The notes under the pieces were generated by a model that saw nothing but the letters and a program-made list of their open reading frames with translations, had not been told where the DNA came from and ran no database searches. This document shows positions 8,897 to 20,017 of a DNA stretch of 64,000 nucleotides, piece by piece (the first letter of the stretch is position 1; every line of letters begins with the position of its first letter). The stretch is from NCBI RefSeq assembly GCF_009363055.1, contig NZ_CP045292.1:62001-126000 (forward strand). The letters are read 5' to 3'. This DNA comes from Flavobacterium haoranii (GTDB lineage: Bacteria > Bacteroidota > Bacteroidia > Flavobacteriales > Flavobacteriaceae). The translations under genes and the position numbers were made by a program.

Positions 8897-10888
8897 ATGA
8901 CAGATAAAAAATCACACCAAATAGAAGACGTTGCAGAATGCTGTAGAATTGAAGAAAAAATCAATAAAGCAGAAGAGGAACATGCAGAAGATGATGGACA
9001 TGATCATGACCATACTTCTAAAGAAAAATCTACCTTCCAATTATTTTTACCAGCAATAATAAGTTTCGGGTTATTATTGTTGGCTATTGGTTTTGATAAT
9101 TATTTTACCCAATCTTGGTTTGTGGGTTGGGTTAGAATAGTTTGGTATGTTGCAGCCTATATACCAGTCGGACTCCCAGTTATAAAAGAAGCCATACAAA
9201 GTATTCGTAAAAGTGATGTATTCTCTGAATTTTTACTAATGTCTATTGCTACTATAGGGGCTTTTGCTATTGGTGAATATCCTGAAGGTGTAGCGGTAAT
9301 GCTATTTTATGCCATTGGAGAAATTTTTCAATCATTGGCAGTACAAAGAGCCAAAAGAAATATAAAATCATTATTAGATCAAAGACCTGATGAAGTTACT
9401 ATTATAAAAAATAATATAGCCAAAACAATAAAAGCCGAAAGTGCTAAAATTGGAGATATAATCCAACTTAAAGCTGGAGAAAAATTAGGACTAGATGGTG
9501 AATTAATATCAGATAAAGCTTCCTTCAATACAGCAGCTCTTACGGGAGAAAGTAAACCAGATTCAAAACTAAAAGGAGAAACAGTTTTAGCAGGAATGAT
9601 TAATTTGAATTCGGTTTCTCAAGTTAAAGTAACAACAGCTTATACAGATAGTAAATTATCAAAAATTCTTGAAATGGTGCAAGAAGCAACATCTAAAAAA
9701 GCTCCAACCGAATTATTCATTAGAAAATTTGCTAAAATCTACACACCTATTGTGGTGTTTTTAGCAATTGGAATATGTTTAGTGCCAATGCTTTTTGTAG
9801 AAAATTATGTTTTTAACGATTGGTTGTATAGAGCTTTAATTTTCTTGGTAATTTCATGTCCTTGTGCATTAGTTATTAGTATTCCATTAGGATATTTTGG
9901 TGGAATTGGAGCAGCTTCTAAAAACGGAATCCTTTTCAAAGGAAGTAATTTTTTAGACGTAATGGCTTCTATTCAAAACGTAGTGATGGACAAAACAGGA
10001 ACCATGACAGAAGGTGTTTTTAAAGTACAAGAAGTAGTTTTTAAATCGGAATTTGACCAAAAAGAAATACTTCAATTAGTAAACGCTATTGAAAGCCAAA
10101 GTACACATCCAGTAGCTACAGCTATTCATGATTTTGTTGGAGAAATAGATAGTAAAATCAGTCTTAAGGAAGTTAAAGAAATAGCTGGACACGGTTTAAA
10201 AGCTAGTGCAAATGGTAAAGAACTTTTAGTGGGAAACTTTAAATTAATGGATAAGTTTTCTATTAAATATGATATTGATCCATCAAGTATTGTGTATACA
10301 CTGATTGCAGTGGCGTATGATAATAAATTTGTCGGTTACTTAACCATTGCAGATAGTATAAAAGAAGATGCACAGCGAACTATCGATAAACTAAAAGTAT
10401 TAGGAATCAAAACTACTATGTTAAGTGGAGATAAAAATAACGTGGTACAATTTGTGGCTCAAAAATTAGGAATTACAAATGCGTTTGGTGATTTATTACC
10501 AGAAGATAAAGTAAATAAAGTCAAAGAAATTATAGCTAAAAACCAAACAGTAGCTTTTGTAGGTGATGGTGTTAATGATGCACCAGTAGTCGCTTTAAGC
10601 AATGTGGGTATAGCAATGGGAAGTTTAGGTAGTGATGCAACAATTGAAACGGCTGATGTAGTAATTCAAGACGATAAACCTTCAAAAATTCCAATAGCAA
10701 TAAACATTGGAAAACAAACCAAGAAAATTGTTTGGCAAAATATCACTTTAGCTTTTACAGTAAAAGCGATAGTTCTAATTCTAGGTGCTGGTGGTTTAGC
10801 TACGATGTGGGAAGCGGTTTTTGCCGATGTAGGAGTCGCTTTATTAGCAATATTAAACGCTGTTAGAATACAAAGAATGAAGTTTTGA
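8897..10888 (+). CDS. ZntA/CadA-type heavy-metal P1B ATPase
   Basis: 663 aa inner-membrane pump. It has a short His/Asp-rich N-terminus (about 25-42) instead of an HMA domain, membrane helices, a TGES actuator loop (about 216), the Cys-Pro-Cys metal site (near 319) in the context SCPCALVISIPLG typical of Zn2+/Cd2+/Pb2+ pumps, the phosphorylation motif DKTGT (about 364), an HP motif in the nucleotide domain, and GDGVND. Cys-Cys near residues 15-16 may add a soft metal site. It moves metal from the cytoplasm to the periplasm, feeding the RND system upstream. Last gene of the 2.5-10.9 kb operon. Confidence 0.93.
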   Translation: MTDKKSHQIEDVAECCRIEEKINKAEEEHAEDDGHDHDHTSKEKSTFQLFLPAIISFGLLLLAIGFDNYFTQSWFVGWVRIVWYVAAYIPVGLPVIKEAIQSIRKSDVFSEFLLMSIATIGAFAIGEYPEGVAVMLFYAIGEIFQSLAVQRAKRNIKSLLDQRPDEVTIIKNNIAKTIKAESAKIGDIIQLKAGEKLGLDGELISDKASFNTAALTGESKPDSKLKGETVLAGMINLNSVSQVKVTTAYTDSKLSKILEMVQEATSKKAPTELFIRKFAKIYTPIVVFLAIGICLVPMLFVENYVFNDWLYRALIFLVISCPCALVISIPLGYFGGIGAASKNGILFKGSNFLDVMASIQNVVMDKTGTMTEGVFKVQEVVFKSEFDQKEILQLVNAIESQSTHPVATAIHDFVGEIDSKISLKEVKEIAGHGLKASANGKELLVGNFKLMDKFSIKYDIDPSSIVYTLIAVAYDNKFVGYLTIADSIKEDAQRTIDKLKVLGIKTTMLSGDKNNVVQFVAQKLGITNAFGDLLPEDKVNKVKEIIAKNQTVAFVGDGVNDAPVVALSNVGIAMGSLGSDATIETADVVIQDDKPSKIPIAINIGKQTKKIVWQNITLAFTVKAIVLILGAGGLATMWEAVFADVGVALLAILNAVRIQRMKF

Positions 10889-10959
10889 TTGTATTATTAA
10901 CATTTTCTTTATAAAAATTAATTTATTTTGATTAACTTTGATACGTTTTTTAACAAAAA

Positions 10960-11316
10960 ATGAAAAAGTCATACATCATAATAATATTGCTTTTAGGTAT
11001 ATTTTTTATTCCTAACAGCTCTTTTGCATGTGGTAGTGACAATCAACAATCTTGTGAAAAAGAAGTTTCTACTTCTAATACAAAAGAAAAAAGCTGTTGT
11101 GACAACAGCATGGATGATGAAGGATGTAATGGAAGTTGCGGACACTCAAATTGCACAACAACTTCTTCTGTTAGTTTCATTGCTTTTTTCTTTAATGAAA
11201 TAGAATTTACAAATAATAATTTTGATTTTTCTACAAGTAAAACAAAATTTTACCATACTGTAAACTTACCGTCAGATGGTTATTCTTCTATATGGCTTAT
11301 ACCTAAAATAAGCTAA
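10960..11316 (+). CDS. Cys-rich exported small protein, metal-associated
   Basis: 118 aa with a clear signal peptide (about 1-23, cleavage after Phe-Ala). The mature part has about ten cysteines in its first half (24-66), including Cys-Cys pairs and Cys-Gly-His, followed by a region rich in Phe and Thr. Not a family I can name. The layout (signal, Cys/His cluster, short C-terminal tail) resembles the protein at 2482 and suggests a periplasmic metal-binding or metal-sensing role. Its own promoter probably lies in the 72-bp gap after the ATPase; a hairpin follows at 11322. Confidence 0.6.
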   Translation: MKKSYIIIILLLGIFFIPNSSFACGSDNQQSCEKEVSTSNTKEKSCCDNSMDDEGCNGSCGHSNCTTTSSVSFIAFFFNEIEFTNNNFDFSTSKTKFYHTVNLPSDGYSSIWLIPKIS

Positions 11317-11321
11317 ATTTA

Positions 11322-11351
11322 AAATTTGACAGCCATACTTATGTCAAATTT
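11322..11351 (+). terminator. Inverted repeat, probable terminator
   Basis: Perfect 10-bp inverted repeat AAATTTGACA / TGTCAAATTT with a 10-nt loop, six bases after the stop of the Cys-rich gene. A weak T-run follows, so it could also be a regulator binding site. Confidence 0.5.
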
Positions 11352-11502
11352 ATAGCATTTGCTATTTTTTATAACAGACTTTTGAATCTTAAATTATCAT
11401 GTTTAACATGCTTATTTAATTTATCATAGCTGCTATTCAATTTAAATTTATTTCAAAAAATCATTCAAGAAAAATTCTTTTTGAATACTAAAATCATATA
11501 AA

Positions 11503-11844
11503 ATGAAAAAATCATTAGTAAAAATAATGATAGCAATCACAGTATTGTTATCTACCACTATAAATGCACAAACAAAAAACACAAAAACGGAGGAAATTAA
11601 AGTTTCAGGGAATTGTGGAATGTGTAAAAAAACGATAGAAAAAGCAGGAAACATCAATGATATTGCTACAGTAGTATGGAACAAAGAAACTAAAATAGCA
11701 ACAGTAACATACGATGAATCTAAAACAAATAAAGAAGAAATAGCAAAGCGTATAGCTATAGCTGGATATGATTCAGAACTTGCCAAAGCAAAAGATGAGG
11801 ATTACGACAACCTTCCGGGTTGTTGTCAGTATGACCGCGAGTAA
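11503..11844 (+). CDS. Periplasmic heavy-metal-associated (HMA) domain protein
   Basis: 113 aa. Signal peptide with cleavage near residue 22 (Asn-Ala-Gln), then one HMA (ferredoxin-like) domain at about 30-90 with the metal site GNCGMCKK (Cys 38 and 41), and a short tail with a Cys-Cys pair near the end. Such exported CopZ-like proteins bind Cu(I) in the periplasm. It has its own gap on both sides, is followed by a hairpin terminator (11873-11904), and precedes the CusA set, consistent with copper handling. Confidence 0.88.
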   Translation: MKKSLVKIMIAITVLLSTTINAQTKNTKTEEIKVSGNCGMCKKTIEKAGNINDIATVVWNKETKIATVTYDESKTNKEEIAKRIAIAGYDSELAKAKDEDYDNLPGCCQYDRE

Positions 11845-11872
11845 TTGTGCTTTAATCAGTTGTAATTAACCT

Positions 11873-11904
11873 ATTCCTCTAGAGCAAAAAAACTTTAGAG
11901 GAAT
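11873..11904 (+). terminator. Hairpin terminator after HMA gene
   Basis: 9-bp stem ATTCCTCTA / TAGAGGAAT around an A-rich loop, 28 bases past the stop of the HMA gene. There is no long T-run, so strength is uncertain. Confidence 0.5.
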
Positions 11905-11970
11905 ATTGAAAACTTGATTGCCAAAATATTTGGTAAATAATATTTCTATGGTTATAAATTTTATATTCAG

Positions 11971-14900
11971 ATGTTAAATAAAATAATTAAATATTTCCTT
12001 GAAAATAGATTAGTAACTGTTCTTATTCTGATGGTTCTAATTTTATGGGGTATTTCCACAGCTCCGTTTAACTGGAAAATACCTTTCCTTCCTTCTGATT
12101 CAGTTGCGGTTGATGCTATTCCAGATATTGGTGAAAATCAACAAATTGTTTTTACACAATGGCAAGGTAGATCACCACAGGATATTGAAGACCAAATCTC
12201 TTATCCTTTGACTACTTATTTATTAGGTATTCCAGGTGTAAAATCCATTAGAAGTAATTCTATTTTTGGTTTTTCAAGTATTTATATAATCTTCGATGAT
12301 GATATTGAATTCTACTGGTCTAGATCCAGAATACTTGAAAAATTAAATTCATTACCTAATAGTTTATTACCTGAAAATGTAAAACCATCACTTGGACCAG
12401 ATGCAACAGCATTAGGGCAAGTGTATTGGTACACAGTTGAAGGAAGAGATAAAGATGGAAATCCAACAGGTGGATGGGATTTACAAGAAATTAGAACAGC
12501 ACAAGATTTCTATATTAAATATGGATTAAATGCTGTGCAAGGAGTTTCAGAAGTAGCATCTATCGGAGGTTTTGTAAAAGAGTACCAAATAGACGTTAAT
12601 CCTGATGCATTAAAAGCTTACAATATTAGTTTGATGCAAGTAATGACTGCGGTACAAAAATCAAATAAAGATGTTGGTGCAAAAACTATTGAAATTAACC
12701 AGGCCGAATATTTAGTTAGAGGTCTTGGATATGTAAAAAAAGTAGAAGACATTGAATTGGCTGTTGTTGCAGTTAAAGATAATGTTCCAATAAGAATAAA
12801 AGATATAGGTGTAGTTGCATTAGGACCCTCAACTAGAAGAGGAATTTTAGATAAAGGTGGTGCTGAAGTGGTTGGTGGTGTTGTCATTGCACGATATGGC
12901 TCTAATCCATTAGAAGTAATTAATGGTGTAAAATCTAAAATTAGTGAAATTGCATCTGGTTTACCTAAAAAAACATTAGCTAATGGTGTTGTAAGTCAAT
13001 TAACAATTGTTCCTTTTTATGATCGAACAGATTTAATTCATGAAACAATAGGAACGTTAGAAACAGCACTTTCTCATGAAGTTCTAATCAGTATTATTGT
13101 TGTTTTGCTTTTAGTTTTTAATTTAAGAGCCTCTTTAATAATTTCCAGTTTATTACCCGTTGGTGTTTTAATGACTTTTATTGTCATGCGTTATGCTGGT
13201 GTAGATGCAAATGTTGTTGCATTATCCGGTATTGCTATTGCTATTGGAGTAATGGTAGATGTTGGAGTCGTCTTTGTCGAAAATATTATTCGACATCTCG
13301 AAATGCCACATAATGAAGGGGCAAAAGGGGCAAAACTTATGCAAGTAATTTATGAAGCAACTACTGAAGTTGTTTCTGCTATTACAACTGCTTTAGCAAC
13401 TACGGTAGTTAGTTTTATTCCTGTTTTTGCAATGGAATCTGCCGAGGGTAAATTGTTTAGACCATTAGCATTTACTAAAACCTTTGCTCTTTTAGGAGCT
13501 TTTGTACTTGGAATTGTAGTGCTTCCCTCTTTAGCTAATTATTTATTTGGGATTGATTATGATAAAAAAGAATAAAACGTTTCTGGTCATATGTATTTAT
13601 TTCAGGAGGTATTTTATTAAGTATTTATTTCAAAATTTGGATTCCATTGGGATTAACTTTTATGGGTATGTATGACTTGTTCAATCACAGAATTCCTCAA
13701 AAATTCCAAACCTATACAAAACATTTTAATTTAGCAATAGTATTATTTATTGTTTCTTTTTTCCTTACGGAAGAATGGATGCCATTAGGCCCGCAAATAA
13801 GTATTATAGGTAATTATCTATTTGTAATTGTTTTGTTAGGAATAATAATAGGTGCACTCCTATATATTGTAAGTTCCTACGAAAAAGTACTTCGTTGGTG
13901 TTTAGAAAATAAGGGCAAATTCATGTTATTACCAATGATAACATTACTATTCGGTTTGTTGGTATGGATAGGTTTTGAAAGTACGTTTGGTTTTGTAGCT
14001 AAAGGATTTGATAAATTAGGTTGGAATATTAGAGAAACTAAAGCATGGTCAGTTCCATCTCATACTTTTCCAGGCATTGGTTCCGAGTTTATGCCAACGC
14101 TTAACGAAGGTAGTTATTTATTAATGCCTACATCAATGCCTCATGCAGGTGTAGAACAAAACAGAAAAGTGGTTGGTCAATTAGATATGATTTTGAATCA
14201 TATTCCCGAAGTCGATATGGCTGTTGGTAAATTAGGACGTGTAGAAAGTGCTTTAGACCCTGCTCCTATTTCTATGTATGAAAATATTATCAATTATAAA
14301 CCAGAATTCATTTTAGATCCTGATGGGCATCGAATGCGATTTAAGACAGACAATAAAGGACGTTTCATTACAAAATCTGGTGATAGTCTTTCACATGATG
14401 AGGCTTTAAAACAGGCTATTTCGATTAAAAACCTTATTCCAGATGATGATGGTACTTTCTATAGAAATTGGCGAGATATAATTCAATCACCAGATGATAT
14501 TTGGAATGAAATTGTAAAAGCATCAAAGATACCTGGTGTTACATCAGCTCCTAAATTACAACCTATCGAAACTCGTTTGGTTATGCTTCAAACAGGAATG
14601 AGAGCACCTATGGGAATAAAAGTTTTTGGTCCCGATTTAAAAACTATTGAAGAATTTGGATTAGAATTAGAAGCCATTATTAAAGAAGTTCCTTCTGTAA
14701 AAAGCGAAGCTGTTTTTGCTGATAGAATCGTAGGAAAACCTTATTTACATTTAAATATTGATAGAGAAAAAATTGCTCGATTTGGCTTAAATATAGAAGA
14801 TGTTCAACAAGCTATTGAAACAGCAATTGGAGGAATGAAAATTTCTTCAACTGTTGAAGGAAGAGAACGCTATCCTATAAGAGTTCGCTATCCTAGAGAA

Positions 14901-15794
14901 TTAAGAGATAGCCCTGAAGCATTAGGAAAAATATTAATAGCTACTCCTACTGGCGCACAGATTCCGTTAGGTCAATTAGTTCAGTTTGAATATAAAAAAG
15001 GACCTCAAGCCATTAAAAGTGAAGATACTTTTCTGGTTGGTTTTGTCTTATTCGATAAAAATGATGGCTATGCCGAAGTTGATGTAGTAAATGATGCTCA
15101 AAAAGCAATTCAAACTAAAATTGATTCAGGCGAATTGGTAGTGCCTCAAGGTGTAAATTATAAATTTTCAGGAAGTTATGAAAATCAAATAAGAGCAATG
15201 AAAAGACTTTCAATTGTAATTCCTATTTGTTTAATCGTTATCTTTTTATTACTTTATTTTCAATTCAAGACTGTTATTGCATCGTCAATCCATTTCTCTG
15301 GAGTATTTGTTGCATTTGCAGGTGGATTTATAATGCTATGGTTATACGGACAAGATTGGTTCATGAATTTTGCTGTTGCAGATGTAAACATGCGCGATTT
15401 ATTTCAAATGCATCCCATCAATTTAAGCGTTGCCGTTTGGGTAGGTTTTATTGCATTATTTGGTATCGCTACCGATGATGGAGTAATCATGGGCTCTTAT
15501 ATTCATCAAGTTTTTGAAGAGAAAAATCCTCAAACCATTACTGAAGTTCGAAATGCAGTAGTAGAAGCCGGTAAAATGAGAGTTAGACCTGCTGTTATGA
15601 CAGCAGCGACAACAATTATTGCTTTGCTTCCTGTTTTAACCTCAACAGGGAAAGGTTCAGATATTATGATCCCAATGGCTATTCCAACTTTTGGAGGAAT
15701 GACCATTCAAATTATGACCATGTTTGTAGTGCCAGTATTACAAGCGTATTGGAGAGAAACAGTAATTAAAAATAAAGAAAAGAGAAATGCGTAA
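11971..15794 (+). pseudogene. cusA: CusA-type Cu/Ag RND efflux pump, split by a one-base frameshift
   Basis: Two frames together encode a full ~1270 aa CusA. The first (11971-13575) carries helices 1-6 and the first periplasmic loop and ends just after DYDKK. The second, readable from about 13566, gives the connecting helix, second periplasmic loop and the last membrane bundle up to 15794. The break lies in the A6 run 13564-13569; adding one A joins the frames without loss. Met-rich spots and GMRAPMG fit Cu(I)/Ag(I) pumps. Order cusA-cusC-cusB, with an 8-bp overlap to the TolC gene, shows one operon. An assembly error is likelier than a real lesion because both halves are well preserved. Confidence 0.88.
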
Positions 15795-17007
15795 AATACT
15801 AATAATATCAATTCTATTTATGGCATATAATGTTGTAGGGCAATCTATAAACGACTATTATACTATTGCGGCAGAAAATAATCCTGAATTAAAAGCAAAG
15901 TATAAAGAGTTTGAAGCAGCCATGCAAAAAATACCACAAGTGAGTTCTTTGCCCGATCCTAATCTTTCAATGGGGTATTTTATTTCACCCGTAGAAACAA
16001 GACTTGGCCCTCAAAACATGAGGTTTTCACTAACTCAAATGTTTCCTTGGTTTGGTACTTTAAAAGCTCAAAAAAATGCAGCAACTTTAATGGCAGAAAG
16101 TAAATACCAAGCCTTTTTAAATGCTAAAAATCAATTGTATTCTCAAGTTGCTACTGCTTATTATCCTTTGTATGAGCTATTAAAACTAAAAGATATTGAA
16201 CAAGAAAACATCAAAATTCTAGAATCATACAAAAACATTGCCAATGCGAAATTTGAAAATGGTAAAGGAAGTTTAGTAGATGTCTTGCGTGTGGATATTA
16301 TGATAAAAGATGCTCAAACTAATTTAGAAATTTTAAATAAAAAAGAACCCGCATTAACATCTTGGTTCAACAGTATTCTAAATAGAAAGTATGATGAAAA
16401 AATTGTTGTTTCTAAAAAAATAGAAACAATAGAATTACCCATAGAATATCGTAAAGATTCAATAGCTACTAACCCTATACTACAAGAACTAGAATTAAAA
16501 AAGCAAGCTTCGGAAGCTACAATTGAAGTAGCCAGAAAGCAAGGTTTGCCAAAATTAGGTGTTGGTTTAGATTATGTTTTTGTAGGTAACGGAATGAATA
16601 ATTTTCCAGATTCGGGTAAAGATGTTATTATGCCTATGGTTACAGTTAGTTTGCCCATTTTTAGAAAAAAATACGACGCAGCAGTTACCGAAGCAAAATT
16701 AATGCAGGAAAATTATTCTTTTCAAAAAGAAGCTTATGAAAACAAATTGAACGGAACCTATTACAAACTTGTTTTTGAATTGCAAAAAGAAAGAGATTTG
16801 TTAAAATTATATGAAGGACAAGTAATAACACTATCCAAAAGTTTAAGTCTATTATTTGCCTACTACAGTAACGCCAATAAAGATTTTGAAGAAGTATTAC
16901 GTATGCAACAAGAGCTTTTAAAATATCAAAAATTGCAATTGTCAAGTATAAGTACTTTTCATGTAAAATTAGCAGAATTAGATTATTTAACCGCAAAACA
17001 ATTTTAA
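15787..17007 (+). CDS. TolC-family outer-membrane factor (CusC-like)
   Basis: 406 aa. The signal peptide (about 1-18) ends in Val-Val-Gly-Gln. Two helical-hairpin repeats follow (about 20-200 and 210-400) rich in Gln, Asn, Lys and Leu, the typical outer-membrane efflux protein fold. It starts 8 bp before the CusA stop and ends 2 bp before the adaptor gene, so translation is coupled. It forms the outer-membrane channel of the tripartite Cu(I)/Ag(I) exporter. Confidence 0.92.
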   Translation: MRKILIISILFMAYNVVGQSINDYYTIAAENNPELKAKYKEFEAAMQKIPQVSSLPDPNLSMGYFISPVETRLGPQNMRFSLTQMFPWFGTLKAQKNAATLMAESKYQAFLNAKNQLYSQVATAYYPLYELLKLKDIEQENIKILESYKNIANAKFENGKGSLVDVLRVDIMIKDAQTNLEILNKKEPALTSWFNSILNRKYDEKIVVSKKIETIELPIEYRKDSIATNPILQELELKKQASEATIEVARKQGLPKLGVGLDYVFVGNGMNNFPDSGKDVIMPMVTVSLPIFRKKYDAAVTEAKLMQENYSFQKEAYENKLNGTYYKLVFELQKERDLLKLYEGQVITLSKSLSLLFAYYSNANKDFEEVLRMQQELLKYQKLQLSSISTFHVKLAELDYLTAKQF

Positions 17008-17009
17008 TC

Positions 17010-18785
17010 ATGAACATAGATAAAAAAACAAAAATACTATTAGCAGTAACTTTATTAGTTGGGCTATTATTAGGAGCTTTGTTATTTGGTGGAAGCTCTG
17101 AAGAAAAAGATGAAAATAAAACAGATGCTTCATCAAAAACAGAAACATGGACCTGTTCTATGCATCCACAAATTAGACAGCCAGAACCAGGTGATTGTCC
17201 TATATGTGGAATGGATTTAATCCCGTTAGAAGCTGGTAATGAAGATATTGACCCAGACGCAATTAGTATGTCGGAATCAGCCATGATTATTGCAGGAATT
17301 TCTACTTATAAAGTAGGAAATACCGATGGTGTTAAAGAAATTTCACTTAATGGAAAAGTTGAAGTTAATGAAAGAACCGTTTATAGCCAATCATCACATA
17401 TACCTGGTCGAATCGAAAAAATTCAAGTTTCGTTTGTAGGTGAATATGTAAAAAAAGGTCAAGTAGTAGCTTATGTGTATTCTCCAGAGCTAGCTAGTGC
17501 ACAACAAGAACTTATTGAAGCCTATAGTGTAAAAGAAATTCAGCCACAATTATTTGAATCGGTAAAAATGAAATTGAAAAACTGGAAAGTTTCAGACGCT
17601 ACCATAAACAGTATTATTTCTTCAGGAAAAACACAAGATAGATTTCCTATTTATGCTGATGTTTCAGGATATATTATTAAGAAAAATGTAGAGCTTGGCG
17701 ATTATCTTCAAAAAGGGCAAACCTTATATGATGTTGCTGATTTGTCAACCGTTTGGGTACTTTTTGAAATTTACGAATCGGATATGAGTTGGGTTAAAAA
17801 AGGAAATAAAATTAACTATACAGTAGCATCTTTTCCAGGAGAAACATTTTCAGGAACAATTGCATTTATTGACCCATTTATAAACCCAATGACACGAATC
17901 GCGAAGGCAAGAGTTGAGGTAGCTAATTCTGGATTAAAATTCAAACCAGAAATGTTTGCAACGGGTACTTTAAAAACTAAAGTAGTTGGCAATAAAGCGA
18001 CATTAAGTGTTCCTAAATCAGCTGTAATGTGGACAGGAAAACGCTCTATTGTTTATATTAAAAATGAAACCGATAAGGGAATAACATTCAAACTACGTGA
18101 AGTGACATTAGGACCATTATTAGGAAATGACTACATAATTGAAGAAGGTTTAAAAGTTGGTGAAGAAATAGTAGCAAATGGTACTTTTAATGTAGATGCA
18201 GCTGCACAATTAGCAGGAAAACCTAGCATGATGAATCTTGAGGGCGGAAAAGTAAATACAGGCCACAATCATGGGGATTCTTCTATGCCAATGAATGAAG
18301 ATAAAAAAGCAGCATTAAAAGCAGACAAAACAACGATTAGTGCAGAAGCCAAAAAGAGCTTACAACCATTATATAAAGATTATTTTGAATTTAAAGATGC
18401 CTTAACAAAAGACGATTTTAATTCAGCTAAAAAAGCTTTGTTAGCATTTGAAAAATCTTTTAATAAAATAAACATGAGCGTATTTAAAGGAGAATCTCAT
18501 AAAGTATGGATGAATTATCAAACAGAGTTGAAAAAACAGACACTTCATGCTACACATATTAAAAACATTAAAGAATTAAGAATGACTTTTGAACCTATAT
18601 CAAATGTTATGATAGCAATGACAAAAGCTTTTAATCCTTTAACTGAGAGTGCATACGTTCAGTTTTGTCCTATGGCTAATAGTGATAAAGGTGCAAATTG
18701 GTTAAGTAAAGAGAATAAAGTAGTTAATCCATATTTTGGAGCTTCAATGATAAAATGTGGAGAAGTAAAAGAAACAATTAAATAA
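17010..18785 (+). CDS. cusB: CusB-like periplasmic adaptor with metal-binding and DUF3347 domains
   Basis: 591 aa. N-terminal membrane anchor (about 7-27), then a heavy-metal-binding YHS-like module (about 47-73, Cys-Ser-Met-His-Pro ... Cys-Pro-Ile-Cys-Gly-Met-Asp), the adaptor core with barrel-sandwich and coiled-coil parts (110-410), a His/Met linker (about 418-432) and a C-terminal DUF3347 domain (about 445-591) with Phe-Cys-Pro-Met-Ala near 552. The module is typical of Bacteroidota CusB. It receives Cu(I) from periplasmic carriers and links CusA to the outer-membrane channel. Confidence 0.92.
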   Translation: MNIDKKTKILLAVTLLVGLLLGALLFGGSSEEKDENKTDASSKTETWTCSMHPQIRQPEPGDCPICGMDLIPLEAGNEDIDPDAISMSESAMIIAGISTYKVGNTDGVKEISLNGKVEVNERTVYSQSSHIPGRIEKIQVSFVGEYVKKGQVVAYVYSPELASAQQELIEAYSVKEIQPQLFESVKMKLKNWKVSDATINSIISSGKTQDRFPIYADVSGYIIKKNVELGDYLQKGQTLYDVADLSTVWVLFEIYESDMSWVKKGNKINYTVASFPGETFSGTIAFIDPFINPMTRIAKARVEVANSGLKFKPEMFATGTLKTKVVGNKATLSVPKSAVMWTGKRSIVYIKNETDKGITFKLREVTLGPLLGNDYIIEEGLKVGEEIVANGTFNVDAAAQLAGKPSMMNLEGGKVNTGHNHGDSSMPMNEDKKAALKADKTTISAEAKKSLQPLYKDYFEFKDALTKDDFNSAKKALLAFEKSFNKINMSVFKGESHKVWMNYQTELKKQTLHATHIKNIKELRMTFEPISNVMIAMTKAFNPLTESAYVQFCPMANSDKGANWLSKENKVVNPYFGASMIKCGEVKETIK

Positions 18786-18804
18786 ATTAATAAATTTTTA
18801 AATC

Positions 18805-19539
18805 ATGAAAAAAGTAATCGGAATTTTAGCAGTAGCGTTATTAAGCGTAACAATCTCTTGTAAAGACAACAAACAAGAAGATCAAAAAGAGGAAATGCAT
18901 AATGAAATGAGTGATAATCATACAAAATATGCATGTCCAATGAAATGTGAAGGAGATAAAATGTATGATAAAGCAGGTTCATGTCCAAAATGTGGAATGG
19001 ATTTAGAAGCTGTTGAAGCACATGATCATTCAGAGATGAATCATGAAGAAGGACATGACCATGGTAATAGCGAAAGTACAGAAAGTGAAATCACTCAAAA
19101 CAATTCAAAAAACACTGCTACTTCAGCGATACTTGATGCTTATTTTGAAATCAAAAATGGTTTAGTAGCAGACAGTAAAGAGAAAACAGCAAATGGAGGA
19201 AATTCTCTTTTAACAGCTATTTCTAAATTTGATATGTCAAAATTATCAGGTGAAACACATAAAGAGTATATGGAAATTGCAGAAAGTGCAAAAGAACATG
19301 CAGAGCATATTGTAAAAAGTCCTATCGATCATCAAAGAGAGCACTTCGAAGCTTTAAGTATAGATATTACAGATATAGTAGCACTTCTTGGAACAGATAA
19401 AGTTGTGTATCAAGATTTTTGCCCAATGGCAAATAATAATAAAGGAGCATCTTGGTTAAGTGAAGTGAAAGAAATTAAAAACCCATATTTTGGTTCAAAA
19501 ATGCTAAAATGTGGAACTATAAAAAAGCAAATTAACTAA
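18805..19539 (+). CDS. Lipoprotein with heavy-metal-binding and DUF3347 domains
   Basis: 244 aa. The signal peptide ends in Val-Thr-Ile-Ser-Cys (Cys about 20), so it is probably a lipoprotein. A metal-binding module follows (about 43-72, CPMKCEGDKMYDKAGSCPKC), then a His-rich segment (73-92) and a DUF3347 domain (about 110-244) with FCPMANNNKGASWLS. It repeats two domains of the CusB just upstream without the adaptor core, so it looks like a duplicated, free-standing copper-binding part, perhaps a periplasmic metallochaperone for the pump. Confidence 0.87.
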   Translation: MKKVIGILAVALLSVTISCKDNKQEDQKEEMHNEMSDNHTKYACPMKCEGDKMYDKAGSCPKCGMDLEAVEAHDHSEMNHEEGHDHGNSESTESEITQNNSKNTATSAILDAYFEIKNGLVADSKEKTANGGNSLLTAISKFDMSKLSGETHKEYMEIAESAKEHAEHIVKSPIDHQREHFEALSIDITDIVALLGTDKVVYQDFCPMANNNKGASWLSEVKEIKNPYFGSKMLKCGTIKKQIN

Positions 19540-19989
19540 ATGAAAATTTCTAAAATCATCTTACTGATTTTACTGATTGTGTTTGTGGGAATTCAATTTA
19601 TTCCCACAAAACGCAATCAAAGTGAAAGTGTACCCAATACTGATTTTATGATAGTTAATAATGTGCCTAATAATATTAAAGCTACATTACAAACTTCTTG
19701 TTACGATTGCCACAGTAATAACACGTCCTATCCGTGGTACAATACAGTACAGCCTGTAGCTTGGTTTTTAGAAAATCATATCGAAGAAGGTAAAGCAGAA
19801 TTAAACTTTAGTGAATGGGATAACTACTCAAACAGAAGAAAAAAAAGTAAATTAAAATCCATTGTTAGTCAAATTAAAGATAACAAGATGCCTTTAAGTT
19901 CGTATACATTTATTCATAAAAATACCATTATTTCAAATAATCAAAAAAAAGAAATTATAGCTTGGATTAATGAAATAGACACTAATTGA
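19540..19989 (+). CDS. Haem-binding domain (monohaem c-type) protein
   Basis: 149 aa. An N-terminal membrane anchor (about 5-20) precedes a domain with the c-type haem motif Cys-Tyr-Asp-Cys-His (about 58-62) followed by Ser-Asn-x-Thr-x-Tyr-Pro-Trp-Tyr, the hallmark of the Bacteroidota haem-binding domain family (PF14376 as I recall). It starts directly after the stop of the DUF3347 gene. Such proteins often accompany multicopper oxidases and may pass electrons in the periplasm; that role is inferred. Confidence 0.87.
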   Translation: MKISKIILLILLIVFVGIQFIPTKRNQSESVPNTDFMIVNNVPNNIKATLQTSCYDCHSNNTSYPWYNTVQPVAWFLENHIEEGKAELNFSEWDNYSNRRKKSKLKSIVSQIKDNKMPLSSYTFIHKNTIISNNQKKEIIAWINEIDTN

Positions 19990-20017
19990 ATGAAATTATA
20001 ATTATAAAACAAAAACT

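Noticed and set aside
13564..13569. Programmed frameshift in CusA
   Set aside because: No slippery heptamer with downstream structure is evident, and six other genes show the same one-base loss, so an assembly error is the simpler reading.
16685..17284. Minus-strand frame of 199 codons across the CusC/CusB junction
   Set aside because: Antisense to two well-supported genes, no recognisable domain.
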